Of a stretch of DNA of 54,068 nt, positions 8,668-16,976 are shown in pieces (the stretch's first letter is position 1; the number at the start of each line of letters is the position of its first letter). The notes beneath the pieces are model-generated. The model saw only the letters and a list, made by a program, of their open reading frames with translations, was not told where the DNA came from and ran no database searches. The stretch spans positions 159,473 to 213,540 of the forward strand of contig NZ_FNGM01000012.1 of assembly GCF_900102965.1 (NCBI RefSeq), given 5' to 3'. Both the position numbers and the translations under genes were made by a program. Source of the stretch: Paenibacillus jilunlii (lineage in GTDB: Bacteria; Bacillota; Bacilli; Paenibacillales; Paenibacillaceae).

Positions 8668-9999
8668 ATGAGAGCAATACATACACATTGGCTGAAGCTT
8701 ATGGAAAGGAGCCATTTTCTGGCGCTGTGGAGCACCTTCATCAAATGGATCGTGCTGGGGGGCATCGTCGGCATTCTATCCGGTTCGGCCTCGGCTATTT
8801 TTCTGAAAAGCCTGGATGCTGTGACGGAGGTTCGGCTGAATCATGCCTGGCTGCTGTACTTGCTGCCGCTGGGAGGAGCGTTGGTGAGCTGCCTGTACAT
8901 GCGTTACGGCAAGAACAGTGCCAAAGGGAATAATCTGATCCTGGAACAGATTCAGCAGGGGAATGAGACCATTCCGCTGCGGATGGCTCCTCTGGTGCTG
9001 TTCGGCACCCTCGTTACCCATTTATTCGGAGGCTCCGCAGGACGGGAAGGAACGGCTGTGCAAATGGGAGGCAGCCTGGCGGAAGGATTCGGCAAGCTGA
9101 TCCGCATCAGTCCGCTTGACCGGCAAATATTGCTCATGTGCGGGATCAGCGGCGGCTTTGGCTCGATTTTTGGAACACCTTTGGCTGGAACCCTGTTCGG
9201 ACTGGAGGTTATTGCAATCGGCCTGATCAGCCACAAGGCCCTGCTTCCCTGCTTTACAGCCAGCTTCATCGGGGATATTGTGGCTACCCGTTTGTGGAAG
9301 GTCCACCACATCCATTATCAGGTGGATCTGTTTCCTCCGCTTACTGCCGCCATACTGCTGAAGGTGGTCCTGGCCTCTGTTCTGTTCGGGCTTGCCAGTA
9401 TCCTCTTCAGTGAGCTCACCCATTATCTGAAAAAAACCTTTACTTTGCTAGTAAAGAATCCGATGCTCAAAAGTGCGCTGGGCGGCTTCATTATTATCGC
9501 GCTGGTCTATGTGGCCGGCACCCGGGACTATCTGGGTCTGGGCATCCCTCTGATTCAGGATTCTTTTCAGACCGATGTGGCACCCCTCGCGTTCTTATGG
9601 AAGCTGATTTTCACCTCACTCACCCTGGGCACCGGATTTCAGGGGGGAGAAGTGACTCCGCTCTTTGCCATCGGAGCAACCCTGGGCAACAGCCTGGCCG
9701 GTTTTCTTCATCTCCATGCGCCTTTTCTGGCTTCACTGGGTTTCATTGCCGTCTTCTGCGGTGCCACCAATACGCCAGTTGCCTGCTTCCTTATGGGCAT
9801 TGAACTGTTCGGGTCGGGCGGAACCGTCTATATGTTCATCGCTTGCCTTGTAAGCTACCTGTTCTCCGGCCATTCGGGCATCTACACCTCCCAACGGATC
9901 GGAATCTCCAAGAGCGAGTGGGTCCGGATTCCCGAAGGTACCACGCTGGGAACCGTCAAACAGCTCCGCACAACAAAAAAAACGTCCGCTGAAGAGTAG
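8668..9999 (+). CDS. CLC-F type fluoride/proton antiporter
   Basis: A 443-residue CLC family membrane protein with about ten helices that exports fluoride. GREGTAVQMG (around residue 125) and GGEVTPLFAIG (around 330) are the CLC family signatures. The GREGT form, in place of the GREGP of chloride carriers, marks the fluoride-selective clade. The fluoride riboswitch directly upstream supports this assignment independently. I use the ATG at 8668, which has GGGGG eight bases upstream; the ATG at 8653 lacks a ribosome binding site. The stop codon lies inside the terminator hairpin that follows. Confidence 0.93.
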   Translation: MRAIHTHWLKLMERSHFLALWSTFIKWIVLGGIVGILSGSASAIFLKSLDAVTEVRLNHAWLLYLLPLGGALVSCLYMRYGKNSAKGNNLILEQIQQGNETIPLRMAPLVLFGTLVTHLFGGSAGREGTAVQMGGSLAEGFGKLIRISPLDRQILLMCGISGGFGSIFGTPLAGTLFGLEVIAIGLISHKALLPCFTASFIGDIVATRLWKVHHIHYQVDLFPPLTAAILLKVVLASVLFGLASILFSELTHYLKKTFTLLVKNPMLKSALGGFIIIALVYVAGTRDYLGLGIPLIQDSFQTDVAPLAFLWKLIFTSLTLGTGFQGGEVTPLFAIGATLGNSLAGFLHLHAPFLASLGFIAVFCGATNTPVACFLMGIELFGSGGTVYMFIACLVSYLFSGHSGIYTSQRIGISKSEWVRIPEGTTLGTVKQLRTTKKTSAEE

Positions 10000-10020
10000 C
10001 CTTCAAGCGGACAGTCTTTT
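9984..10020. terminator. Bidirectional terminator between CLC-F and MFS genes
   Basis: GTCCGCTGAAG (9984-9994) pairs with CTTCAAGCGGAC (10001-10012) with one bulge. On the plus strand AGTCTTTT follows; on the minus strand a run of eight T follows after GT. It serves both convergent genes and contains the CLC-F stop codon. Confidence 0.85.
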
Positions 10021-10030
10021 ATGTCTTCTT

Positions 10031-11269
10031 TTATGAGTTTTCCAGGGTTACCGTCTGCCCTGAGGCATGGGTAGCTTCCACAGCTTCCACTTTTGCCTCC
10101 AGCTTGCGGGTTTTTACCAGTACGGCCGCCACAAGGAGCATCACTCCGTTAATGACAAATACCCAGCGGATCGGAATGAACGCCCCGAGCAGCCCGCCGA
10201 TAATCGGCCCGGCCATGGTTGCCAGCTGGGTCGCCGCCTGATTCAGGCCGAAAGCCCGCCCGCGGAAGCCGGGGTCAATCACCTGCACAATCATGGCATT
10301 TACCGATGGAAGCACACCGGCATAGAACAGGCCGTAAGCAAAACGCAGGATGGCGAATTCTACATAACCCGATACAAAATACTGCAGAATATTACCGATC
10401 CCCCCGCCGACCAGGCCGATGAACAAAATAAAACCGAACCCCTTGCGGCTGCCGAGCCTCCCCCACTGTGGAGCCATAATTACCGTGGCGATACCCACAG
10501 CGGAGAAAACGATGCCCGAGCTTAGGGAGGCGCTGTTCCGCGATATCCCCATGTCCAGCAGATAAATCGGCAGCAGCGGCTCCAATATCATTACAGAAAA
10601 GGTGGCCAGCCCCGCCAGCATCAGCAGCGTCATAAACGCCGGATTTGCTGCCGCCTCCCGGATATCATCACGCACATGCGATCTCGGCGCCGAACGGTCA
10701 TAATTCTCTTCCTTGGCAAAAAAAGTGGCGATCAGTGCAGATACCAGCACAATCACCGCCGAGAACAGGAACGCGCTGCGGTTGCTCGAATAAAAGCTGA
10801 CCACACCGCCGATCAGCGGGCCGATGATGCTCCCGGTGGCCCCGGCCGTAGACATAATGCTGAGCGCATAACCGGTCTTATCCTCCGGTGTGTTAGTGGC
10901 GACCATAGCAATGGCAGCGGGCACAAACCCCGCCAGAAGCCCCTGAAAAATACGCACAATAATAAAAACATATGGATCATGTACGAAAAAATTGATCAAA
11001 TACAGCGCCGCAAGGCTGAACCCCGACCGAATCAGCATAGGCTTGCGCCCGTATTTGTCGGCGAGCGACCCCCAGTAAGGCGATATCAGCGCACTGGCAA
11101 GGAAGGTAATGCCAAAGCTGACCCCTGACCAGATTTCCAAATGACTCGTAACACCAAGCTGGTCGCTCAGGAAAATCGAGAGAAACGGAATCGAGATCGA
11201 ATATGCCGTACTGCAAAAAAACACCCCTACCCAAAGCACGATCAGGTTCCGCTTCCATGAAAATTGCAT
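10031..11269 (-). CDS. MFS multidrug efflux transporter (DHA1, 12 TM)
   Basis: A 412-residue major facilitator with twelve predicted membrane helices. The loop 2-3 signature WGSLADKYGRKPMLIRSG is present, and GPLIGGVVSF fits the drug/proton antiporter motif C. It resembles YfiS/MdtG-like drug pumps of Bacillales. I place the start at 11269 (MQFSWKRN), where relatives begin and where GAAGGGA lies about eleven bases upstream; the frame also opens at 11308, where AAAGG nearly touches the ATG. Substrate is unknown. It is a single-gene unit, convergent with the fluoride exporter. Confidence 0.85.
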   Translation of the reverse strand: MQFSWKRNLIVLWVGVFFCSTAYSISIPFLSIFLSDQLGVTSHLEIWSGVSFGITFLASALISPYWGSLADKYGRKPMLIRSGFSLAALYLINFFVHDPYVFIIVRIFQGLLAGFVPAAIAMVATNTPEDKTGYALSIMSTAGATGSIIGPLIGGVVSFYSSNRSAFLFSAVIVLVSALIATFFAKEENYDRSAPRSHVRDDIREAAANPAFMTLLMLAGLATFSVMILEPLLPIYLLDMGISRNSASLSSGIVFSAVGIATVIMAPQWGRLGSRKGFGFILFIGLVGGGIGNILQYFVSGYVEFAILRFAYGLFYAGVLPSVNAMIVQVIDPGFRGRAFGLNQAATQLATMAGPIIGGLLGAFIPIRWVFVINGVMLLVAAVLVKTRKLEAKVEAVEATHASGQTVTLENS

Positions 11270-11365
11270 GCTGCGCACGTCCCTTCTGTGTATTCTTGGA
11301 AGCATCATCCTTTCATTCTAACCCTCTTTCGGGGTTGTGCCAATCCCAAGGCGGCTTGCCGGACT

Positions 11366-11395
11366 TTGCAACAGTCGGGACAAACAGGGTATGAT
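11366..11395 (+). promoter_or_regulatory. Probable sigma-A promoter for the cyclophilin gene
   Basis: TTGCAA (11366-11371) and TATGAT (11390-11395) are separated by 18 bp, about 50 bp before the GTG start. Confidence 0.5.
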
Positions 11396-11443
11396 TAAGC
11401 GTGTAGGATCCGATATTCAAAGATCAAAGGAGCGATTGAGAAC

Positions 11444-12184
11444 GTGAAGCGTACAAGAAAAAAACCTGTCATCCTGCTGCTGGTGACTCTCCTGCTGGTG
11501 ATCGCCGCAGGCTGCGGCAGCAAGCCCGCGAGCAACAATGCGGCAAATAGCGGAACCAGCAATGCGGCGGGGAATGCTGCGGGCAATGCAAAGGACAATG
11601 CAGCAAGTCCTGCTCCCCAGGAGAGCGCTGCCGCAGCAACTGAAGGGGTGCCTTCGGCAACAGCCAGCCATCCGGTGGTTACCATAGAGATGGACAACGG
11701 CGGCATCATCAAGGCCGAGCTGTACCCAGAGGTCGCTCCCAATACCGTCAATAATTTCATCTCACTCATTCACAAAGGTTTCTATGACGGAACGATCTTC
11801 CACCGCGTCATTCCCGGCTTCATGATTCAGGGCGGCGATCCCGATGGCACAGGCACGGGCGGACCGGGCTACAGCATCGCAGGGGAGTTCACCGCGAACG
11901 GCTTCACCAATAACCTGCAGCACACACAAGGTGTACTGTCCATGGCCAGAAGCCAGGATATGAACTCCGGCGGCTCGCAGTTCTTCATTATGGCTGCAGC
12001 TTATCCGAGCCTGGACGGCCAATATGCCGCTTTCGGCAAGGTTACTGAAGGGCAGGATGTAGTAGATACCATCGTCAACCTGCCGCGCGACAGCTCAGAC
12101 CGCCCGGAGCAGCCGCCGGTTATGAAGAAGATTACCGTCGATACGCTCGGTGTCACTTACCCGGAACCGGAGAAGGTTCAATAG
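11444..12184 (+). CDS. Secreted lipoprotein peptidyl-prolyl isomerase (cyclophilin type)
   Basis: A 246-residue predicted lipoprotein. A basic N terminus and hydrophobic segment end in the lipobox IAAGC (Cys about residue 24), followed by an Ala/Asn-rich linker to about residue 75 and a cyclophilin domain. Active-site hallmarks are visible: FHRVIPGFMIQGGDP (Arg and Phe-Met-x-Gln) and SGGSQFFIM (Gln-Phe-Phe). It would assist folding of proteins on the outer face of the membrane. The start is a GTG at 11444 with AAAGGAG eleven bases upstream, and no ATG is available in frame nearby. Single gene, ended by a strong hairpin. Confidence 0.92.
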   Translation: MKRTRKKPVILLLVTLLLVIAAGCGSKPASNNAANSGTSNAAGNAAGNAKDNAASPAPQESAAAATEGVPSATASHPVVTIEMDNGGIIKAELYPEVAPNTVNNFISLIHKGFYDGTIFHRVIPGFMIQGGDPDGTGTGGPGYSIAGEFTANGFTNNLQHTQGVLSMARSQDMNSGGSQFFIMAAAYPSLDGQYAAFGKVTEGQDVVDTIVNLPRDSSDRPEQPPVMKKITVDTLGVTYPEPEKVQ

Positions 12185-12231
12185 ACGTTAAGTTACTTCT
12201 TGCTGTCACTTTTAAGCGCAGCAATCAACGC

Positions 12232-12268
12232 AAAGGGCCTCTTTTCCCGGGTGGAAAAGAGGCCCTTT
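12232..12268. terminator. Hairpin terminator between cyclophilin and leucine dehydrogenase genes
   Basis: AAAGGGCCTCTTTTCC (12232-12247) pairs perfectly with GGAAAAGAGGCCCTTT (12253-12268). It lies between two convergent genes and probably serves both, although the T run is encoded within the stem itself. Confidence 0.8.
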
Positions 12269-12299
12269 GATGTATCCGGCAATACGGCAAACCTAAGCT

Positions 12300-13394
12300 T
12301 CATCTTCTGCTGAGAACATGATGTCCGTCGCGCAGGAAGGTGCTGCGGCTGTTCTTCAGCAGGGAAATCCGCTCCTGGGCAAGATGATCCGCAGCGGCAT
12401 AAGCGGGAATTCCGCTGGTAGCGGAAATTTCCAGGATGCGGGTGATGCTGTCATAGATTTTGGCGATCTGCTTGTATGCCCGATCCTTATTGTAGCCGTT
12501 CAATTCGTCCGCCACATTGATTACTCCGCCCGAATTAATCACATAATCCGGGGCATATACAATCCCCATCTTATGCAGAGCATCGCCATGGCGCGGTTCT
12601 TTCAGCTGGTTGTTGGCTGCGCCGGCGATCACCTTTGCCTGAAGGAGCGGCAGTGAGTCATCATTGATTGTGGCGCCGAGCGCGCAGGGCGCATAAATAT
12701 CGCTTTTGACAGTGATAATGTCGGCAGGATCAACCGCTGTAGCTCCATAGGCTTCCACCGCCCGCTTTACGGCATCCTTATTGATGTCGGTCACGATCAG
12801 CCGCGCACCTTCCTCATGCAAATACTTGCACAGTGTGAAGGATACATTGCCGACACCTTGTACTGCCACTGTTCTGCCTTCCAGTGAATCGCTGCCAAAC
12901 GCTGCCTTCGCCGCCGCTTTCATGCCTTGGTATACGCCGAAGGCCGTGGCCGGAGACGGGTTGCCCGAAGAACCGTAAGTCGCCGAGATCCCGGTTACAT
13001 AGTCCGTTTCCTGATGAATGATATCCATGTCCGCTTCAGTGGTGCCCACATCCTCGGCTGTAATGTAGCGGCCGTTCAAGCCTTGTATGTATCTGCCGAA
13101 GGCCCGGAACATCGCCTCGTTTTTGTCTTTTTTGGGATCGCCGATAATCACGGTTTTGCCGCCGCCCAGATTGAGCCCGGCTACTGCATTTTTGTAGGTC
13201 ATACCTTTAGACAGCCGGAGAGCGTCTACAATCGCGTCCTCCTCTGAAGCATAGGTCCACATTCTTGTTCCACCCAGTGCGGGACCCAGTGTTGTGTCAT
13301 GAATGGCGATGATGGCCTTTAGCCCTGATGCCTTGTCCTGACAAAACAAAAGTTCCTCGTAATCGTCCCGCTCCATTGCAGCAAACAATTCCAT
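12300..13394 (-). CDS. bcd: Leucine dehydrogenase (branched-chain amino acid dehydrogenase)
   Basis: A 364-residue enzyme, the same length as Bacillus Bcd, that oxidatively deaminates leucine, valine and isoleucine with NAD+. It supplies branched 2-oxo acids for branched-chain fatty acid synthesis. GGTRMW, KGMTYKNA and GLNLGGGKTV (with the catalytic Lys) lie in the substrate domain, and VQGVGNVS is the NAD-binding turn. The start is the ATG at 13394 (MELFAAMERDDYE), where the family begins and which has AGGAG ten bases upstream; the ATG at 13403 is too close to that site. It is transcribed alone. Confidence 0.95.
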   Translation of the reverse strand: MELFAAMERDDYEELLFCQDKASGLKAIIAIHDTTLGPALGGTRMWTYASEEDAIVDALRLSKGMTYKNAVAGLNLGGGKTVIIGDPKKDKNEAMFRAFGRYIQGLNGRYITAEDVGTTEADMDIIHQETDYVTGISATYGSSGNPSPATAFGVYQGMKAAAKAAFGSDSLEGRTVAVQGVGNVSFTLCKYLHEEGARLIVTDINKDAVKRAVEAYGATAVDPADIITVKSDIYAPCALGATINDDSLPLLQAKVIAGAANNQLKEPRHGDALHKMGIVYAPDYVINSGGVINVADELNGYNKDRAYKQIAKIYDSITRILEISATSGIPAYAAADHLAQERISLLKNSRSTFLRDGHHVLSRR

Positions 13395-13403
13395 TGGTCT
13401 CAT

Positions 13404-13821
13404 TTCTCCTGTCTCTACTTTTTTACATGTTACGTTTCATAACAAAGCTAGTCCTTTTAGTGAATGTTGTCAATATATTTTATCGGTTTTAGATAAAAAG
13501 ACCTTTATATCCCCCTCATATCCGACATTCATTTCACTTTGAATGTCAGGGTGAGGGGATGTCCGCCAAAAGTCGTTTCTGCCACGTTGCTAGGGTTGTC
13601 TTCACGCCGGAGGTTAATCCAGCTAATCCTAGTGTAGCAGAAAGCGCCGGAAACCAGAAATTAGCGATGCCGCCCTTATCTCCCTGACAACATGAAACAG
13701 GTACCTTCCATAATTAAGGAAGGTACCTGTTAGCAATGAACAGCCGGCATCGCCGTCCTCTTCAGGACAGGGATACCGGCAGGTTAAAGTCTTGTATAGT
13801 ATAAGTGCACGGATGTCCGGC
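13404..13821. other. 418-bp intergenic region with two strong hairpins
   Basis: No gene is supported here. One structure is a two-part stem: CCCCTCA (13512-13518) with TGAGGGG (13552-13558), and inside it GACATTCA (13524-13531) with TGAATGTC (13540-13547). A second is a perfect 14-bp stem, AACAGGTACCTTCC (13696-13709) with GGAAGGTACCTGTT (13718-13731). Neither is followed by a clear T run. The second may end the nitroreductase transcript; the first lies 120-165 bp upstream of the leucine dehydrogenase start and could be a leader structure. Confidence 0.6.
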
Positions 13822-14469
13822 TTACGCCTGGAATCCGTTCCAATGCACAACGTCCTCCAGCGGCAAGCGGTTTGTCGGCCGTCCTTCGACCGCAGCTTTG
13901 CCAAGCGCGATCAGCATCACCGGGATGTAACGGTCTGAGATCTGGAACAGCTCCTTCAGTGCGGCAGCATCATAACCGCCCATAGGTACGGTGTCATAAC
14001 CTCTCGCTTTGGCTGCCAGCATCAGCTGCATGGACACCAATCCGCCGTCAACCAGGGCAATGTCTTCCAGCTTCTCCTTCGGCATGCTGGAGTATCCTTC
14101 GCGGCTGCGTTTAGCCATGGCTGCAGCAACATCCTCAGGCATAAGTCCCATAGCGCTGGCTTCACCATAGATCGTCTCCGCGTTGCTGTAAGCTTCGGTA
14201 TCTCCAAGAACAGCAATCATTGCCGAGGACTCGGTGGTCTGTGCCTGGTTGTGCGCGATAGGCAAAAGCTTGGCCTTGATTTCCTGATCGGTGATGACGA
14301 TGAACCGCCAAGGCTGAAGATTGGAGGAAGACGGTGCAAGGATAGCCTCTGCAAGAATCTCCTTGATCTCCTCATCGGGAATTTTCCAGGAAGAATCATA
14401 TTTCCGTACCGAACGCCGTTCACGGATCACCTTGCTGAATTCCTGTTCTACTTTTAATTCTGACGCCAT
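13822..14469 (-). CDS. Nitroreductase family protein
   Basis: A 215-residue FMN-dependent nitroreductase. The N-terminal RRSVRKYD and SSSNLQPWRF segments carry the FMN phosphate-binding Arg and Ser residues typical of the family, and the C-terminal GYDTVPMGGYD region completes the site. Probable substrates are quinones or nitro compounds, but this is not shown. The ATG at 14469 follows AGGAGGATTAAGTT. It lies 89 bp downstream of an Rrf2-family regulator on the same strand, with its own promoter overlapped by a palindrome, so it is probably that regulator's target. Confidence 0.92.
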   Translation of the reverse strand: MASELKVEQEFSKVIRERRSVRKYDSSWKIPDEEIKEILAEAILAPSSSNLQPWRFIVITDQEIKAKLLPIAHNQAQTTESSAMIAVLGDTEAYSNAETIYGEASAMGLMPEDVAAAMAKRSREGYSSMPKEKLEDIALVDGGLVSMQLMLAAKARGYDTVPMGGYDAAALKELFQISDRYIPVMLIALGKAAVEGRPTNRLPLEDVVHWNGFQA

Positions 14470-14512
14470 AACTTAATCCTCCTCTTCCCTATCCAAATTG
14501 AGTGTCTGGTTT

Positions 14513-14562
14513 AACTGTGTCTTAATAGGCACAGTATAATTCATAAAAAAGCCCGCTGTCAA
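14513..14562 (-). promoter_or_regulatory. Nitroreductase promoter with overlapping operator palindrome
   Basis: On the minus strand TTGACA (14557-14562) and TATACT (14533-14538) are separated by 18 bp. A near-perfect palindrome overlaps the -10: ACTGTGCC and GACACAGT around TATTAA (14513-14536). The -35 overlaps the last codons of the Rrf2 gene. A repressor bound here would block the -10 directly, which makes it a good candidate Rrf2 site. Confidence 0.8.
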
Positions 14563-14999
14563 CATCCCGTTCGCCGCACCAGATCCCCCAGCGTATACTT
14601 TTGCAGAATACCTAATGCACTTTGGTTCATTTCTTCGAGAATGTCTCCGCATGCAGACTTCATCTGCGCCCCAAAAGTGTTCCCGTACATGGTCTCAATC
14701 ACCGCATTGCTCTGCAGCCCGTCGACCTCCATCGCGCGGTATATTTCCGCCAGCGTCAGCTCTTCCGGGGACCGGTTCAGCATATAGCCGCCATCCCGCC
14801 CTTCACGGGTCACCAGGATTTGCTCCTTGGTCAGCTTGGCCAGCGCTTTTCTCAGAACCGTGGGTTCTGTCGACAAATACCCGGCGATTTCACAGCTGGA
14901 ACAGGTATTGCCCTCTTTACGGACCATAATGATAAGCGCCTGCAGCACCAGTACAAACGATTTATATGGAGGCGCTCCGCTGTTTCGTGTTCTGGTCAT
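14559..14999 (-). CDS. Rrf2 family transcriptional regulator
   Basis: A 146-residue winged-helix regulator of the Rrf2 family (YwnA-like). The recognition region LSTEPTVLRKALAKL and the wing GRDGGYMLNR are typical. It has Cys residues in NTCSSCEIAG near the DNA-binding helix and another in the C-terminal part, but not the three-Cys cluster of Fe-S types such as IscR, so thiol or quinone sensing is more likely (inference). The ATG at 14999 follows AAAGGAG at nine bases and is preferred to the longer frame from 15065. Its own promoter is at 15037-15065. Nitroreductase lies immediately downstream. Confidence 0.88.
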   Translation of the reverse strand: MTRTRNSGAPPYKSFVLVLQALIIMVRKEGNTCSSCEIAGYLSTEPTVLRKALAKLTKEQILVTREGRDGGYMLNRSPEELTLAEIYRAMEVDGLQSNAVIETMYGNTFGAQMKSACGDILEEMNQSALGILQKYTLGDLVRRTGC

Positions 15000-15036
15000 G
15001 TTTCCCCGCTCCTTTTGCACCATGTATGTAAGGTTT

Positions 15037-15065
15037 AGTATAGGGCGTCCGCCCGTTTTTGGCAA
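15037..15065 (-). promoter_or_regulatory. Sigma-A promoter of the Rrf2 gene
   Basis: On the minus strand TTGCCA (15060-15065) and TATACT (15037-15042) are separated by exactly 17 bp, about 38 bp before the ATG at 14999. Confidence 0.75.
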
Positions 15066-15089
15066 AAGAATTCAACATGCCTCTACCGA

Positions 15090-15662
15090 TTAAATGGTGG
15101 AAATCTGCATTTCGGAAACGATGAACCAGCTTTTGGAGGAGCTGTCTTTTATGTAGACCTGAATCATATAATTCCCTTTCTCATTAAACGTGTAGCTGTA
15201 ATTCGCCGATTTGAACCAGAAGCTGTCCTTCTTCTCTTTAATTTGCTGATTATCCACGACATCTGTTTTGTTCAGAGGATCAGTGATGGTGATCTTCAGA
15301 TCGGAAATATCAGTTTTGAGATGATCCACCTGTACGAGAACGGAAAAAGTATTGCTCGCCGCGCTTCTCACCTTGCCAAAGATTTTCCCCTGGTCGTCCA
15401 GCAGCACCATGTTCACATTGGGCTTGTAAATCCGCACCTCTTGGGCAGACTCATCCCAGGATACTACCGCGTGCAGGCTCTCGGGCAGCTGCTCGGCGGG
15501 CAGGTAAGGCACTCCTTCCGACAGCAGGCCGGAATTCTTCAACAGCACATTATTCAGATATACAGCAATGTCCGATTTGCCCGTTGCGGCATACAGCAGG
15601 CTCCCCCCTGAGATGATCATCAGGCACATTGTAGCGAAGATCAGCTTTTTCAACGTCCTCAT
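15090..15662 (-). CDS. Secreted protein with partial stalk (copper amine oxidase N-like) domain
   Basis: A 190-residue secreted protein. A signal peptide (1-26, ending LLYAA) precedes a short region (about 32-82) with the pattern VYLNNVLL...GVPYLPAEQL...VSWDES, which resembles one repeat of the copper amine oxidase N-terminal 'stalk' fold common in Paenibacillus surface proteins. The C-terminal half (about 90-190) is beta-rich and of unknown function. The ATG at 15662 has GAGGGGG upstream. It appears to be a single gene; no partner is evident. Confidence 0.7.
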   Translation of the reverse strand: MRTLKKLIFATMCLMIISGGSLLYAATGKSDIAVYLNNVLLKNSGLLSEGVPYLPAEQLPESLHAVVSWDESAQEVRIYKPNVNMVLLDDQGKIFGKVRSAASNTFSVLVQVDHLKTDISDLKITITDPLNKTDVVDNQQIKEKKDSFWFKSANYSYTFNEKGNYMIQVYIKDSSSKSWFIVSEMQISTI

Positions 15663-15750
15663 TCGTTATCCCCCTCTGAATAGTCCATGCTTATTTATAC
15701 CGCCCGAATGGAAATAAGTTGCACTAATGTAAGCTGTAAAACGATGGCTG

Positions 15751-15798
15751 CCAAAAAACCGGCTGCGCGCCTCCCGTGAGGACGGCGCACAGCCGGTT
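15751..15798 (-). terminator. Intrinsic terminator of ppaC
   Basis: On the minus strand AACCGGCTGTGCGCC pairs with GGCGCGCAGCCGGTT (arms at 15784-15798 and 15757-15771), followed by TTTTTTGG. It lies 55 bp after the ppaC stop. Confidence 0.92.
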
Positions 15799-15852
15799 GG
15801 AACTGTCTTATTTAATTAATAACAGATGACTGCCACATGCTGAAGCTGGTTT

Positions 15853-16785
15853 TTACAGCTTGGCAATGGTTTCGGTCAGCACCGGCACAATTTGCGATTT
15901 GCGGGAAACGACGCCTTTCAGGACCGCTTTGTTGTCGTCCAGCTTCACATTGTAGGCCTGCTCGACAGCCCCTGCCACGCGGCCCAGAGCCAAACCTACG
16001 GAGTCATTGTTCAAGATATCCGTAACGACGAACAGAAAGAGATCCAGGCCTTTGTCATCGATGATGGCTGTCAGGGCCGTTTCCAGTTCGGCTTGCTTGG
16101 AGAGCACATCATTAACATCCACCGCATTTACCTGGGCAATCTCCACTTTGTATTCACCCATTTTGAATTCCTTGGCATCCAGGGAAATCAGCTGAGCGAT
16201 CGTTTTGTCGCTCAGGTCGGCACCGGCCTTCAGCATAGCAAGCCCGTAGCTGTCTGCGTCCACACCGGCGATTCCAGCCAGTTCGCGCGCAGCCGCCACA
16301 TCCTGCTCGGTGCAGGTCGGCGATTTGAACAGCAGGGAGTCGGAAATAATTGCGGACAGCATCAGGCCGGCAATGTCCTTCGGAATAGCCACTCCGTTTT
16401 CTTTGTACAGCTTATTCAGGATTGTCGCTGTGCAGCCTACCGGTTCTGCACGGTAGTAGAGCGGATGAGCCGTTTCAAAATTAGCGATCCGGTGGTGGTC
16501 GATAACCTCAACGACTCGGACCTGATCGATATCATTGGCACTCTGCTGGCGTTCATTATGGTCAACCAGAATCACTTGGCTGGCTTCGCCTGCAACGTTC
16601 TCTACCAGGCGCGGAGCCTTCACGCCGAAGTGGTCTAGCGCATATTGGGTTTCTCCGCTGACTTCTCCGAGACGAACCGGCTCAGCATCCCAGCCCAATT
16701 CCTTCTTAAGCGCCGCATAGGCGATGGCGGAGCAGATGGTATCCGTATCCGGATTTTTGTGTCCAAAGATCAAAGTTTTTTCCAT
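15853..16785 (-). CDS. ppaC: Manganese-dependent inorganic pyrophosphatase
   Basis: A 310-residue family II pyrophosphatase (DHH superfamily) that hydrolyses PPi to phosphate and drives biosynthetic reactions forward. Visible motifs are GHKNPDTD near residue 8 and VEVIDHHRI (DHH) for manganese binding, and VVSRKSQIVP (SRK) near the C terminus for substrate binding. Length matches Bacillus PpaC. The ATG at 16785 has AAGGAG at a good distance; the long N-terminal extension from 16875 is not used. It is transcribed alone and ends at a strong terminator. Confidence 0.97.
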   Translation of the reverse strand: MEKTLIFGHKNPDTDTICSAIAYAALKKELGWDAEPVRLGEVSGETQYALDHFGVKAPRLVENVAGEASQVILVDHNERQQSANDIDQVRVVEVIDHHRIANFETAHPLYYRAEPVGCTATILNKLYKENGVAIPKDIAGLMLSAIISDSLLFKSPTCTEQDVAAARELAGIAGVDADSYGLAMLKAGADLSDKTIAQLISLDAKEFKMGEYKVEIAQVNAVDVNDVLSKQAELETALTAIIDDKGLDLFLFVVTDILNNDSVGLALGRVAGAVEQAYNVKLDDNKAVLKGVVSRKSQIVPVLTETIAKL

Positions 16786-16917
16786 TTCCAATCTCCTTAC
16801 TTTGTTTTTTGTGAGAATAATATACCATACATTGATAGGAGCCCGCCAGATTGCGGACAAGAACCCATGATTCATTAACCCCTATACCCGATAAAAGAAC
16901 AGCCTGCCTGCGGAAAT

Positions 16918-16975
16918 AAACTTGAGATTTTTCGAATTTGGGGATTGGCCGTGACTCCAGAGAATGTAGAAACTT
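16918..16975. repeat. Partial copy of dispersed repeat family C
   Basis: CTTGAGATTTTTC...GGGATTGGCCGTGACT.CAGAGAATGT matches the segment at about 32667-32715 with only a few differences over roughly 50 bp. It ends at the stop of the acetyltransferase gene. The rest of the 32660-32870 element is absent here. Confidence 0.7.
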
Positions 16976-16976
16976 A

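Noticed and set aside
13696..13731. T-box riboswitch suggested by GGTACC in a hairpin
   Set aside because: No T-box core motif, specifier stem or downstream aminoacyl-tRNA or amino acid gene in the right orientation.
13629..13904. Minus-strand open frame of 91 codons
   Set aside because: It overlaps the end of the nitroreductase gene, spans a hairpin and has no ribosome binding site.
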